A stretch of 64,000 nt of DNA from Gemmobacter aquaticus (GTDB lineage: Bacteria > Pseudomonadota > Alphaproteobacteria > Rhodobacterales > Rhodobacteraceae). How positions within the stretch are numbered: the stretch's first letter is position 1; each line of letters starts with the position of its first letter. The notes beneath the pieces are model-generated. The model saw only the letters and a list, made by a program, of their open reading frames with translations, was not told where the DNA came from and did no database searches. Below, piece by piece: positions 1-7,962 of the stretch. The DNA lies in the NCBI RefSeq assembly GCF_007859075.1, contig NZ_VOAK01000021.1:124001-188000 (forward strand), given 5' to 3'. A program made the position numbers and the translations under genes.

Positions 1-320
1 ATCAGTTGCAGGGCGTGGCGCATCGACTGGCGATGGACATCAAGACCCAGCGGGATGCGCGCGTTCCGCTCGTTGTCGATCAGGTCCTGCAGGCTGCCAC
101 CCTTGCGGCCCTTATACCAGCCCATGCCCCAAGTGGTCTTGTCCAGATGGGTATGCGCGTCGACCAGGGTCGGGATGGCGATGGCGCCCTGCCCGTCCTC
201 GACCGCAACGCCGGTCGCCGAAAGCGCGGCCCCGATTGCGGCAATGCGCCCGTCGCGGATCAGAAGGTCGGCGGCCGCGCCACCCATCGGGCGGATATTC
301 CGGATCAGAAGATCGCTCAT
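1..320 (-). CDS. Amidohydrolase, cytosine-deaminase-like (partial, N-terminal part only)
   Basis: The gene starts at the ATG complementary to 318-320, six bases after a GAGG ribosome site, and runs off the left edge after about 106 codons. The protein opens with a short composite domain and then VDAHTHLDKTTWG; the HxH pair there is the metal-binding motif of the amidohydrolase superfamily, and the HLDK context resembles cytosine deaminase/N-isopropylammelide-type members. It starts 3 bases after the ABC permease stop, so it is probably the last or a late gene of that import operon and hydrolyses the imported substrate in the cytoplasm. The substrate cannot be deduced because the catalytic half is missing. 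Confidence 0.85.
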   Translation of the reverse strand, partial: MSDLLIRNIRPMGGAAADLLIRDGRIAAIGAALSATGVAVEDGQGAIAIPTLVDAHTHLDKTTWGMGWYKGRKGGSLQDLIDNERNARIPLGLDVHRQSMRHALQL

Positions 321-323
321 CAC

Positions 324-1256
324 TTACCTCAGTTTCGGGTTCAGCGCGTCGCGCAGCCAGTCACCCAGCAGGTTGACCGAGACGACAAGCAGACAAAGTT
401 GCATCACAGGGAACAGAACGATCCACCACATGCCCGAGAACAGGAACTGGTTGCCCAGCCGGATAAGTGTGCCAAGGCTTGGCTGGCTGGGCGGCATCCC
501 GATCCCGAGAAACGACAGCGTCGCCTCGGTCAGGATGGCCATGCCAAAGTTCAGCGTCGCCGCGACAAGGATCGGTGTCAGGGTATTGGGCAGGATATGC
601 CGAAACATGATGCGCCGCGCCGGCACCTTGAGGAGTTGCGCCGCCTGTACATATTCCTTGCGCCGCTCGACCGCTGTTTGCGCGCGCACGGTCCGGGCAT
701 ATTGCACCCAACCGCTCAGCACGATCGCCAGCACCAGGACCCCGCCTGCCCCCACATCGCGCAAGGAAGGTGGCAGCAATTCCCGCACGATGGCGCTGAC
801 GAGGATTGCGATCAGGATGGTCGGGATCGACAGAAGGATGTCGCCCACCCGCATCAGCGCGTCTTCGACGATACCGCCATAATAGCCTGCAACCAGGCCG
901 GTTCCGATCCCGATGATCAGCGCCAGCACGACCGAGGCGATGCCGATCAGGATCGAGATGCGCGAGCCGTAAAGGATGGCCGAAAGAATATCGCGGCCCT
1001 GCGTATCGGTGCCCAGAAGATAGGGCCATTGCCCGCCCTCCAGCCAGATCGGCGGGATCTCGGCATTCCACAGTTCCAGCTGAGCCGGATCATAGGGGTT
1101 CTGCGGGGCATAGAGCGGAGCAGTAAAGGCGCTCACGATCAGCACGGTCAGCAGGATCGCCGCAAGGACCGCGCTGCGCTGATGGGTGAACGACCACCAC
1201 AGATCGCTCTGCCGGATACGGGTCAGCAATCCGGGGGATGTGAGATTGACTGTCAT
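324..1256 (-). CDS. ABC transporter permease, DppC/OppC type
   Basis: A 310-residue inner-membrane permease of the peptide/nickel/opine importer family. It has one N-terminal membrane helix (about residues 30-48), a periplasmic stretch with the family signature LLGTDTQGRD near residues 80-90, then five more helices. The cytoplasmic EAA loop lies around residues 200-225 and reads EYVQAAQLLKVPARRIMFRH. It pairs with the DppB-like permease immediately upstream (4-base gap) and the periplasmic binding protein before that. No ATPase gene is visible within the window in this operon; it may lie beyond the left edge. Confidence 0.93.
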   Translation of the reverse strand: MTVNLTSPGLLTRIRQSDLWWSFTHQRSAVLAAILLTVLIVSAFTAPLYAPQNPYDPAQLELWNAEIPPIWLEGGQWPYLLGTDTQGRDILSAILYGSRISILIGIASVVLALIIGIGTGLVAGYYGGIVEDALMRVGDILLSIPTILIAILVSAIVRELLPPSLRDVGAGGVLVLAIVLSGWVQYARTVRAQTAVERRKEYVQAAQLLKVPARRIMFRHILPNTLTPILVAATLNFGMAILTEATLSFLGIGMPPSQPSLGTLIRLGNQFLFSGMWWIVLFPVMQLCLLVVSVNLLGDWLRDALNPKLR

Positions 1257-1259
1257 GGC

Positions 1260-2231
1260 TTAGGCCTTGCTGTTGCGCAGGCGCGGGTCGATCAGCGCAT
1301 AGGTGATGTCCACCAGCGTGTTCAGCGCGACAAAGATGAACGAGACGATGCAGAGGTAGGCGGCCATCACCGGGATATCGACGAAGGTCACCGCCTGGAT
1401 GAACAGAAGCCCCATGCCCGGCCACTGGAACACGGTCTCGGTGATCAGCGCGAATGCGATCAGTGAGCCGATGTTCATCGCCGTCATTGTCACCACCGGC
1501 ATCAGGCAGTTGCGCAGGGCATGGCTGTAGTGCACCCGCCAGGCCGGAACGCCGCGGGCACGGGCAAACTTGATGAAATCCGATCGCAGCACCTCGAGCA
1601 TCTCGGCCCGCACAAGGCGCATGACCAGCGTGATCTGATAGAAGGACAGCGCGATCGACGGCAGGATCAGGGCGGCGCGCCCCGACGGTGTCAAAAGCCC
1701 GGTTGTCCACCAGCCGATACTGACCACATCCCCCCGGCCAAAGGCAGGTGCGATGTTGAGCATGACGGAAAACACGAGGATCAGCAGGATACCGATCACG
1801 AAACTGGGCAGCGAAACCCCGATGATCGAGACGAACTGCAAGGCCTCGGAATACCACTTCCGGCGGTGAATCGCGGTGATGACGCCAAGTGGCACCCCCA
1901 CCACCAGCGAAATGATCGTGGCCATCAGCACCAGTTCGATCGTCGCCGGAAAGCGCTCGGCGATGAGGCTCATCACCTCTTGCTGGTTGCGATAGGAAAT
2001 CCCGAAATCGCCCTGCACTGCGTTGCCGACAAAGCGCAGGTACTGCATGACCACCGACTCGTTCAGGCCAAGCCGCTCGCGCAGCGCGTCACGCTCGGCC
2101 TGCGAGGTCTGCTCGTTCACCATGAGCTGAATGGGGTCTCCGACGAAGCGGAAGATCATGAAGGCCATCAGCGCCACGACAAGCATGACAAGCGCCGCAT
2201 TGGCCAGCCGTTTGATAAGGAAGACTATCAC
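1260..2231 (-). CDS. ABC transporter permease, DppB/OppB type
   Basis: A membrane permease of about 323 residues forming the second half of the translocation pore. The chosen start is a GTG at 2231, preceded by GGGAG with 8-base spacing; the longer frame to 2282 would add an unlikely Pro/Gly-rich leader that overlaps a stem-loop. The N-terminus VIVFLIKRLANAALVMLVVA is the typical first helix of DppB proteins. The EAA-type loop, around residues 205-230, contains LRSDFIKFARARGVPAWRVH. It follows the substrate-binding protein gene, separated by a strong hairpin, and is coupled to the DppC-like gene downstream. Confidence 0.92.
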   Translation of the reverse strand: MIVFLIKRLANAALVMLVVALMAFMIFRFVGDPIQLMVNEQTSQAERDALRERLGLNESVVMQYLRFVGNAVQGDFGISYRNQQEVMSLIAERFPATIELVLMATIISLVVGVPLGVITAIHRRKWYSEALQFVSIIGVSLPSFVIGILLILVFSVMLNIAPAFGRGDVVSIGWWTTGLLTPSGRAALILPSIALSFYQITLVMRLVRAEMLEVLRSDFIKFARARGVPAWRVHYSHALRNCLMPVVTMTAMNIGSLIAFALITETVFQWPGMGLLFIQAVTFVDIPVMAAYLCIVSFIFVALNTLVDITYALIDPRLRNSKA

Positions 2232-2257
2232 GTTACCAGCTCCCGTTGGATGCGTTG

Positions 2258-2280
2258 GCCCGGCGCGCTTGGCGCCGGGC
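2258..2280 (-). terminator. Stem-loop between binding-protein and permease genes
   Basis: A perfect 9-bp inverted repeat, GCCCGGCGC with its complement GCGCCGGGC and a 5-base loop, lies 20 bases past the binding-protein stop and 27 bases before the permease GTG. There is no U-run. This position is typical of a partial terminator or mRNA-stabilising hairpin that raises the level of binding protein over permease. Function is inferred. Confidence 0.6.
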
Positions 2281-2300
2281 AAGGGATTGGTTCAGCGCAA

Positions 2301-3863
2301 TCACTCTGCCATGCGGGTCAGCCAGTGGCGGCCCTTGTTGTCCGAAAGCTGGACGACACTCTCCACCTTGTCAGAGGTGGCCCAGGCCATCGGCTGCTGA
2401 TGGAACGGCAGCATGATCGACTCGTCCTTCACGATCTTGAGCGCCGCGCTTTGCAGGGCCAGACGCTTTTCGCGGTCAAGTTCGGTCGAGGCCGCGATGA
2501 TCAGCTTGTCCATCTCAGGATAGGACCAGCCCCCCCAGTTGAACACCCCCGCGTTTTCCGACTTGGTCTGGAAGGTCTGCAGCAGGATCGAATAGCTGTC
2601 GAGCATCGGCTCGTTGGCCCAGCCAAAGGCGAACATGTCCGCCTCGCCATTGGTCAGCTTGACCTGCTGGACGGCGTTCGGGGCGATGTTGAGGCGCGGG
2701 GCAAGACCCACGCGCGTCAGCATTGACACCAGCGCGTTGCAGATCTCTTCCTCGTTTACCCAGAGGTCGTTGGAGCACATGATCTCGAAGGCATAACCTT
2801 CGGCACCCAGTTCCTTGATCATCGCTGCGGCCTTTTCCGGATCATAGGCCGGCGGCGTGTCGAGGGCAGGATCGTAGCCCGGAATCGCGGGGGCGACGAC
2901 CGTCCCGGTCACGCGCGACTTGCCACGCATCACCTTGTCGCGGATCAGGTTCAGGTCGATGGCAAGGCCCACCGCCTCACGCATCTTCTTGTCCTTGAAG
3001 AGGTTCGGCTCGCCGTTGTGCAGCTTGTCCTGGAAGTTGAAGCCGAACATGATCGTGCGCAGTTCGTTGCCTTCCATCACCTTGACGTTCGGCGCAGCGG
3101 CGAGGCGCGGCAGATCCTGCACAGGCGCTTTTTCGGTAAAGTCGATCTCACCCGAAAGCAGCGCCGCAACGCGCGTCGCCTCGGACGAGATCGGGGTGAA
3201 CTCGATGCGTTCCAGATTGTGCTTGGGCGCATCCCACCACCCGGTATTCGCAACAAGAATGGTCTTGCTGTCGGGCACGCGGCTTTCCACGATGAAGGGA
3301 CCCGTGCCATTGGCGTTGAAGGTCGGATAGCCCTCGACCTTCTTGGCCACGTCGGTCGGGACTTCGGCGTTGTGCTCTTTCAGCCAGCCTGCATCAAACA
3401 TGTGGATGTTCGTCAGGTCATTGAGCAGCAGCGGATAGGTGCCGACCAGTTCGATATCGACGGTGTAGTCGTCGACCTTGGTGGCGGATTTGTAGGCCGG
3501 CAGGTTGCCCTTCAGGGGCGAATCCGGATGGCTGACCCGCGCGAGCGAGGCTACAACGTCGTCGGCGGTGAATTCGGCGCCGTCATGGAACTTGACGCCC
3601 TGGCGCAGCTTGAAGCGCCAGATGTTGTTGGGCATCACTTCCCATTCGGTCGCCAGCGCCGGTTCGATCTTCAGATCGGCATCATAGCGGACCAGACCTT
3701 CATAGACGTGGTTCAGGAAGCTGATGGTGAAGGTGGAGCCATAGGAGTAGGGGTCCAGCGAGTTGATATCGCGTGCGGCACCCCAACGCAGGGTCTGCGC
3801 GGTTCCGGTCGTGGCGAGGCAGGCGAGGGCTACGCCGGCAAGCAGGGTGGTTCTCAAGATCAT
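2301..3863 (-). CDS. ABC transporter substrate-binding protein, family 5 (SBP_bac_5)
   Basis: A 520-residue periplasmic solute-binding protein of the DppA/OppA class. A clear Sec signal peptide (MILRTTLLAGVALACLATTG, cleaved about residue 22 after TAQ) is followed by LRWGAARDINSLDPYSYGST, the usual start of the mature family-5 domain. The conserved segment KLRQGVKFHDGAEFTADDV lies near residues 85-105. It is the first gene of a minus-strand operon with two permeases and an amidohydrolase. The ligand is unknown; a peptide, hydantoin or pyrimidine-like compound would suit the downstream amidohydrolase. Confidence 0.95.
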   Translation of the reverse strand: MILRTTLLAGVALACLATTGTAQTLRWGAARDINSLDPYSYGSTFTISFLNHVYEGLVRYDADLKIEPALATEWEVMPNNIWRFKLRQGVKFHDGAEFTADDVVASLARVSHPDSPLKGNLPAYKSATKVDDYTVDIELVGTYPLLLNDLTNIHMFDAGWLKEHNAEVPTDVAKKVEGYPTFNANGTGPFIVESRVPDSKTILVANTGWWDAPKHNLERIEFTPISSEATRVAALLSGEIDFTEKAPVQDLPRLAAAPNVKVMEGNELRTIMFGFNFQDKLHNGEPNLFKDKKMREAVGLAIDLNLIRDKVMRGKSRVTGTVVAPAIPGYDPALDTPPAYDPEKAAAMIKELGAEGYAFEIMCSNDLWVNEEEICNALVSMLTRVGLAPRLNIAPNAVQQVKLTNGEADMFAFGWANEPMLDSYSILLQTFQTKSENAGVFNWGGWSYPEMDKLIIAASTELDREKRLALQSAALKIVKDESIMLPFHQQPMAWATSDKVESVVQLSDNKGRHWLTRMAE

Positions 3864-4218
3864 GGTCGGTCCCTGTTGAAGGCCCGTCTCCTCCCGGTCT
3901 GGTGCCGGGACTTGCGAGCTGGTGATGGACGAAGGCTTTGCGGTCGTTCGGTCCTGTCTTCACTGTCAGAATTGCGGACCTTTTTGTCAATCATTTTGTC
4001 GACAATTTTTTCGACACCTCGATCCAGCTCTTTCGACGGTGCTTGCCAGAATGGCCATTATTGCCATCGCAGCCACATTTTTCCGCAGTTTGCGGTCAAA
4101 TATACCACGAGAAGAGGCAGGGTTGCACTATGCCAGCCACATCACGGCGCTGGTCAGCGACAGGGCCGATCCGATACAGAAGGCGACTGGCACCCGTGGA
4201 ATCACGCAGATCTGCGGT
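3864..4218. other. Intergenic region with promoter of the ABC operon
   Basis: No gene is supported in these 355 bases. The stretch around 3960-4020 is markedly AT-richer than its surroundings and holds a 10-bp palindrome at 3996-4005 (annotated separately). The ribosome site of the binding-protein gene (AGGGAC) is at its left end. The right part, up to the abrB stop, shows nothing I can interpret. Confidence 0.6.
3996..4005. promoter_or_regulatory. Palindromic operator TTGTCGACAA
   Basis: TTGTCGACAA is a perfect 10-bp palindrome in an AT-rich run about 135 bases upstream of the binding-protein start. The form TTGTNNACAA is common for GntR regulators of the FCD subfamily. A related sequence, TTGTATACAT, lies before the GntR gene at 5332. 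I infer that this GntR protein may control the ABC operon. Confidence 0.45.
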
Positions 4219-5259
4219 CTAGGAACCCGGTCGCCCGATGCCGATCAGGCGGGCCGCGACCGGCGCGCCAAGGATAACCACCACCATGCGCGTCAGGTGA
4301 TGCAGGATCACAAAGCCAAGGTCGGCACCCGCCACCAGCGCAAGTACCGTCATCTCTGCCTGCCCGCCCGGCGCGAAGGCCAGAAATCCCTCAACCGGAT
4401 TTGCGAGCCCCGTCAGGGTGACAAGTTCGGTAAAGGCAGCGGCAAGAACCGCCAGAATGGCGACAAAGGCGAGGCCGGACAGGACAAAGCCCCGCAGTTC
4501 GCGCAAGGTGACGCCCACGTACTGGACCCCGATGCTGATACCGATGAAAAGCTGCGCCGCCAGAATGGCCTCGGCGGGCGGGCGGGCGTGGATCAGCCCA
4601 GACAGGGAGAGCGCGGCGGTCACGATCATGGGCCCAAGGATCGAGGCTCCAAATAGGCCGAGCCGTTCGGCGCCTTTCCAGCCGATCAGGGCGGCGGCGG
4701 ACATAAGGATGATCTCTGAAACCGGAAGATCGCGAAGCGGCGCACCTATGGCACCGGTCAACCCCGCGCCGTAAAGCCCCGAGAGGATCATCGGGGCGGC
4801 GGTCACAATCACCAGAACCCGGGTCGCGTGGATCAGGGACAGGGCGCGCACATCGGCACCGGCCTCCTGGCCGAAGGTCACCATGTCATGCAGCCCGCCG
4901 GGCATTGCGGCATACCACGACGTCACGGGATCAAATCCCAGGCGTCGAAAGAACGGCACGCCGACGAGGCCGATCAGCACCACATAGATTGGGACCAGCG
5001 CCACGCTGCCCGCCATCTGCGGGATGCGCCCCACCACCTCGGGCGTGATCGATGCGCCGATCGCGACCCCCAGAATGGTCCGCGCCAGGGTGGAGAGGAG
5101 CCCCACCCCCTTGAGCGGCATTCCGGCCAGAGCCGCGAGCAGACAGACGGCCATCGGTCCGAAGAGGAAGGGCAGCGGAAAACCGGCCAATTTGAACAGG
5201 ACGGCACCCGCGAACGCAATTCCGAATGTCACAAGCCGCATGGACAGCGAAGAAAACAC
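4219..5259 (-). CDS. AbrB family membrane protein (duplicated AbrB domain)
   Basis: A hydrophobic protein of about 346 residues with roughly ten predicted membrane helices and an internal two-fold repeat. The glycine-rich segments AAMPGGLHDMVTFG and FAPGGQAEMTVLAL in equivalent places mark the duplicated AbrB/ammonia-monooxygenase-like family. The start used is the GTG at 5259, preceded by AAGGAG at 7-base spacing; an ATG at 5241 is the alternative. It diverges from a GntR regulator, sharing a 72-base promoter region. Members are predicted transporters, sometimes linked to dicarboxylate or small-acid uptake, but no substrate is firmly known. Confidence 0.85.
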   Translation of the reverse strand: MFSSLSMRLVTFGIAFAGAVLFKLAGFPLPFLFGPMAVCLLAALAGMPLKGVGLLSTLARTILGVAIGASITPEVVGRIPQMAGSVALVPIYVVLIGLVGVPFFRRLGFDPVTSWYAAMPGGLHDMVTFGQEAGADVRALSLIHATRVLVIVTAAPMILSGLYGAGLTGAIGAPLRDLPVSEIILMSAAALIGWKGAERLGLFGASILGPMIVTAALSLSGLIHARPPAEAILAAQLFIGISIGVQYVGVTLRELRGFVLSGLAFVAILAVLAAAFTELVTLTGLANPVEGFLAFAPGGQAEMTVLALVAGADLGFVILHHLTRMVVVILGAPVAARLIGIGRPGS

Positions 5260-5289
5260 AATCCTGCTCCTTGCCGATTCTGCATCCAG

Positions 5290-5307
5290 TTGTATACATA
5301 TGGATAC
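5290..5307. promoter_or_regulatory. Putative GntR operator in the abrB/gntR divergent promoter
   Basis: TTGTATACAT (5290-5299) contains the palindrome TGTATACA. An overlapping dyad, GTATAC-N4-GGATAC, covers 5292-5307. It sits between the two divergent starts and resembles the TTGTCGACAA palindrome at 3996. It is most simply the autoregulatory site of the adjacent GntR protein. Confidence 0.5.
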
Positions 5308-5331
5308 TATAATGGCAAGTGAGGTGTCTGC

Positions 5332-6000
5332 ATGGCTGAGGACAGCGACCTTTCCCAAGGGCAAGGCGCCTATCGCCAATTGCTTGAAGAGGTGCGCGCT
5401 GGCAGGCTCGGCCCAGGAACGCGCCTGCGCGAAACCGATCTGGCCGCGCGTCTGGGAATCAGCCGAACGCCCGTACGCGAGGCGATCCGTCAGCTAGAGG
5501 CCGATGGGCTGGTCGTGCATTTGCCGCGCCAGGGCGCGACAGTGCGCAGCCTCGATTATGCCGAAGTGATCGAGCTTTATGAGATGCGGGCGGTGCTGGA
5601 GGGGACGGCGGCGCGGCTTGCGGCACGGGCCGCATCCGAGATCGAACTGGCAGAGCTTGCCGCACTGAACACTGACCTGGCCTCTGCCCCACCGGGCCCC
5701 ATTGCACGCGAGTTGAACCGGCAGTTCCACCGCACCCTGCTTGACGCCGCGCGCAACCGGTTTCTGGTCAAGGCGGTCAGCGCGCTGCAAAAGACGCTGC
5801 TGATCCTTGGGCCCAGCACGCTCACCGACCCTGACCGCGTGACGGCCTCTCTGGGCGAACATGCAGCAGTCCTTGTGGCGCTGCAGGCCCGTGACGGGGT
5901 TGCGGCAGAGGCGGCGATGCGGGCCCATGTCGAAGCGGCCCTTTCAATGCGCATCCGCGCCATGCGCGGTCGCGAGATCCCACTGCACGACGAGGCGTAG
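5332..6000 (+). CDS. GntR family transcriptional regulator, FCD subfamily
   Basis: A 222-residue cytoplasmic DNA-binding protein. The N-terminal winged helix (residues 10-75) includes the recognition helix region ISRTPVREAIRQLEADGLV, a signature of FadR/GntR proteins. The remainder is an all-helical FCD effector domain starting near YEMRAVLEGTAARLA and holding the metal-ligand histidines typical of the subfamily. The ATG at 5332 follows GAGG with 7-base spacing. It is divergent from abrB and likely represses abrB and itself; the ABC operon to the left is another possible target. The effector is probably a small carboxylic acid. Confidence 0.93.
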   Translation: MAEDSDLSQGQGAYRQLLEEVRAGRLGPGTRLRETDLAARLGISRTPVREAIRQLEADGLVVHLPRQGATVRSLDYAEVIELYEMRAVLEGTAARLAARAASEIELAELAALNTDLASAPPGPIARELNRQFHRTLLDAARNRFLVKAVSALQKTLLILGPSTLTDPDRVTASLGEHAAVLVALQARDGVAAEAAMRAHVEAALSMRIRAMRGREIPLHDEA

Positions 6001-6041
6001 ACCCCCGTCGCAGAGGGACAAAGCGCAGAGCGGTCAGGCGA

Positions 6042-6431
6042 TCAGTCCTGCAGTTCGGACAGGGGACGGGGGCGCCCCTCGCTGTCCAGTGCGACGAAGG
6101 TGAAGATGGCATCGGTCACCTTCACGCTTTCTTCGGCATATCTGTTGCGCCGCCATGCTTCGACATGGATGCGCATCGATGTCCGGCCGGTGGAAACCAT
6201 GTCTGCGTAAAGCGACACTTCATCCCCGACCTTTACAGGCTTGTGGAAGGTCATCCCCTCGACCGCGATGGTGGCCGAACGGCCCCGCGCCACCCTCGCG
6301 GCAAGATTGCCCGCCGCAAGGTCCATCTGTGCCATCAGCCAGCCACCAAAGATATCGCCCGACGGGTTGGTGTCGGCGGGCATGGCGATGGTACGGATGA
6401 CGGGCTCGCCCGCGGGCTGATCAGAGGACAT
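6042..6431 (-). CDS. Acyl-CoA thioesterase, YciA-like hotdog protein
   Basis: A single-hotdog-domain protein of about 129 residues. NPSGDIFGGWLMAQMDLAAG near residues 24-43 is the active-site helix motif of YciA/BACH-type acyl-CoA thioesterases, with the conserved Asp in MAQMD. MTFHKPVKVGDEVSLYADM follows as the usual beta-strand pair. It should hydrolyse cytosolic acyl-CoA thioesters. The ATG at 6431 is preferred over a GTG two codons upstream; neither has a strong ribosome site. It is convergent with the GntR gene and appears monocistronic. Confidence 0.9.
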   Translation of the reverse strand: MSSDQPAGEPVIRTIAMPADTNPSGDIFGGWLMAQMDLAAGNLAARVARGRSATIAVEGMTFHKPVKVGDEVSLYADMVSTGRTSMRIHVEAWRRNRYAEESVKVTDAIFTFVALDSEGRPRPLSELQD

Positions 6432-6830
6432 GGCCACAAGCGGATGCGGGCGGTCGGGTATCCATGTTGTGTCCCTCGTTCAGATAGTCGCCAGTTTCGG
6501 CGGCAGCGGCCCATCATGCGACCGAAAAGGAACATGGTAAAGGCCGTGGTTTCCAACCACCGCCCACACGTGCGCACCCGACCAATCCAGCGTCAATGCA
6601 CCATCAATGACAGCGTGGCAACTTTCGCAAAATGGATAGCGTGGCTGCAACGGGGTACCTATCAACAAACCATAGGGCGACCAGGATTGCCGGCACATAC
6701 TTTGGAACCGGGTCGATCAATGTAGGGGCCCAATTGATACCGCAGGCTGACTGTCAGCCCGGAAGAACGGATCGGGTATGCCGACACACTGACCGTGTCC
6801 ATGCGCACAAGAAACTTAGAAAGGTCGTCC
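6432..6830. other. Intergenic region, no firm gene
   Basis: About 400 bases between the thioesterase start and the CPBP protease start. Base composition is less GC-rich than the flanking genes. The only frame with protein-like character is on the minus strand at 6480-6698 (listed separately). The ribosome site of the protease (AAAGG) lies at the right end. Confidence 0.5.
6480..6698 (-). CDS. Possible small protein or gene remnant, 72 residues
   Basis: The frame includes CESCHAVIDGALTLDWSG, then HVWAVVGNHGLYHVP. A CxxC-like start and a believable amphipathic composition make it look more protein-like than most antisense frames here. No ribosome site is obvious and I recognise no family. It could be a decayed gene or chance. 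The mixed third-position base usage differs from the strongly GC3-biased neighbours. Confidence 0.25.
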   Translation of the reverse strand: MCRQSWSPYGLLIGTPLQPRYPFCESCHAVIDGALTLDWSGAHVWAVVGNHGLYHVPFRSHDGPLPPKLATI

Positions 6831-7694
6831 ATGACAGAAACAAGTGTCGCCGCTCAACCGATGTGGCTTCGGATTCTGCAGTCGCCGCTGACGCGCCTGA
6901 TCGTTCTGGGCGCCGCCATGTTCCAATTCATGGGATGGGCCCAGGCCCGCCTGGAGCAATTCCACGATACTCCGCTACTGGGCGTGCCCATCCAGATCGC
7001 TCTGGGTCTGGCGGCGATTGCCCTGTACGTGGCCTATGGAAAGTTCATCGAACGTCGCGACGTGACCGAACTGTCAACGCCGGGTCTTGGCCGGGAATGG
7101 GTCATTGGCGCCCTCATTGGGGCAGGCCTCTATACCGCTTGCGCCGTGATCTTGATGGTGCTTGGCATCTACAAGGTCGAGGGGCTTAATCCCTTGGCGT
7201 TCCTGATCCCCAACCTGGCCCTGGCGATCAAATCGGGGGTCTTCGAAGAACTTCTGTTTCGCGGCGTCCTGTTCCGGTCGGTCGAGGCCATATTTGGCAG
7301 TTGGGTCGGAATTCTGGTCTCATCGCTCGTGTTCGGTCTGCTGCATCTCCTGAATCCGGACGCCACACTCGGCGGGGCCATCTACATTAGTATCGAAGCG
7401 GGGCTGCTGCTTGCCGCTGCCTATCTTGTCACGCGCCGCTTGTGGATCTGCATGGGGTTTCACATGGCATGGAACTATTTCCAGTCGGCCGTCTTTTCCG
7501 GTGTCGTCTCCGGCGCCGTCAGCGACCCTGGGCTGCTCAAGGCTAAAATTGAAGGGCCTGAACTGCTGACAGGGGGCAGCTTCGGGATGGAACATTCGGT
7601 GGTCGCGCTGGTGCTGTGTACGACGACCGGTGTGATCCTGCTGATGATCGCCATCCGCCGCGGCCACATCATGCCGCCGATGTGGAAGCGCTGA
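6831..7694 (+). CDS. CPBP family intramembrane metalloprotease
   Basis: An integral membrane protein of about 287 residues with around eight hydrophobic segments. The Abi/CPBP motifs are all present: EELLFRG at residues 139-145 (paired glutamates and the arginine), FGLLH with His172, and FHMAWN with His211 and Asn215. These are the predicted zinc-binding and catalytic residues of Rce1-like intramembrane endopeptidases. The start at 6831 is supported by AAAGG at 6-base spacing; an in-frame start 36 bases upstream lacks one. It stands alone, facing a tRNA gene. The substrate is unknown; bacterial homologues act in bacteriocin self-protection or membrane protein maturation. Confidence 0.9.
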   Translation: MTETSVAAQPMWLRILQSPLTRLIVLGAAMFQFMGWAQARLEQFHDTPLLGVPIQIALGLAAIALYVAYGKFIERRDVTELSTPGLGREWVIGALIGAGLYTACAVILMVLGIYKVEGLNPLAFLIPNLALAIKSGVFEELLFRGVLFRSVEAIFGSWVGILVSSLVFGLLHLLNPDATLGGAIYISIEAGLLLAAAYLVTRRLWICMGFHMAWNYFQSAVFSGVVSGAVSDPGLLKAKIEGPELLTGGSFGMEHSVVALVLCTTTGVILLMIAIRRGHIMPPMWKR

Positions 7695-7702
7695 AATGCA
7701 AC

Positions 7703-7729
7703 GGGGGCGAGCCAGACAGGCATGCCCCC
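7703..7729 (+). terminator. Weak hairpin after the CPBP gene
   Basis: GGGGGC (7703-7708) can pair with GCCCCC (7724-7729) across a 15-base loop, 8 bases past the protease stop. There is no U-run, so it is only a candidate terminator. Confidence 0.3.
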
Positions 7730-7801
7730 CAAGTCCTTGGGACAGGCTTGCTGTGGTGTCGCCGAACGACAGGTTATCGCAGGCGGTCCAAGAGGAGAAA
7801 G

Positions 7802-7878
7802 TGGTGGCGAGGGGGGGACTCGAACCCCCGACCCCGCGATTATGAGTCGCGTGCTCTAACCAGCTGAGCTACCTAGCC
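7802..7878 (-). tRNA. tRNA-Met (CAT), elongator type
   Basis: On the minus strand a 77-base cloverleaf begins GGCTAGGTAGCTCAGC. The anticodon stem CGCGA/TCGCG encloses the loop CTCATAA (anticodon CAT), and the T stem GGGGG/CCCCC has the loop TTCGAGT. The D-arm and 77-base layout match elongator Met rather than initiator Met. CCA is not encoded. The acceptor stem has one mismatch: T4 (7875) faces C69 (7806), whereas the 3' side CCTCGCC would pair perfectly with GGCGAGG. This is either a tolerated U-C mismatch or a base change. Confidence 0.95.
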
Positions 7879-7962
7879 ACTGGCGCGCTACTTAGTGAAG
7901 CGCGTCGGGGGGGTCAAGCGGGAATCGCACATTTCCCAATGCCGTATTCCGCAGCCATGGGT

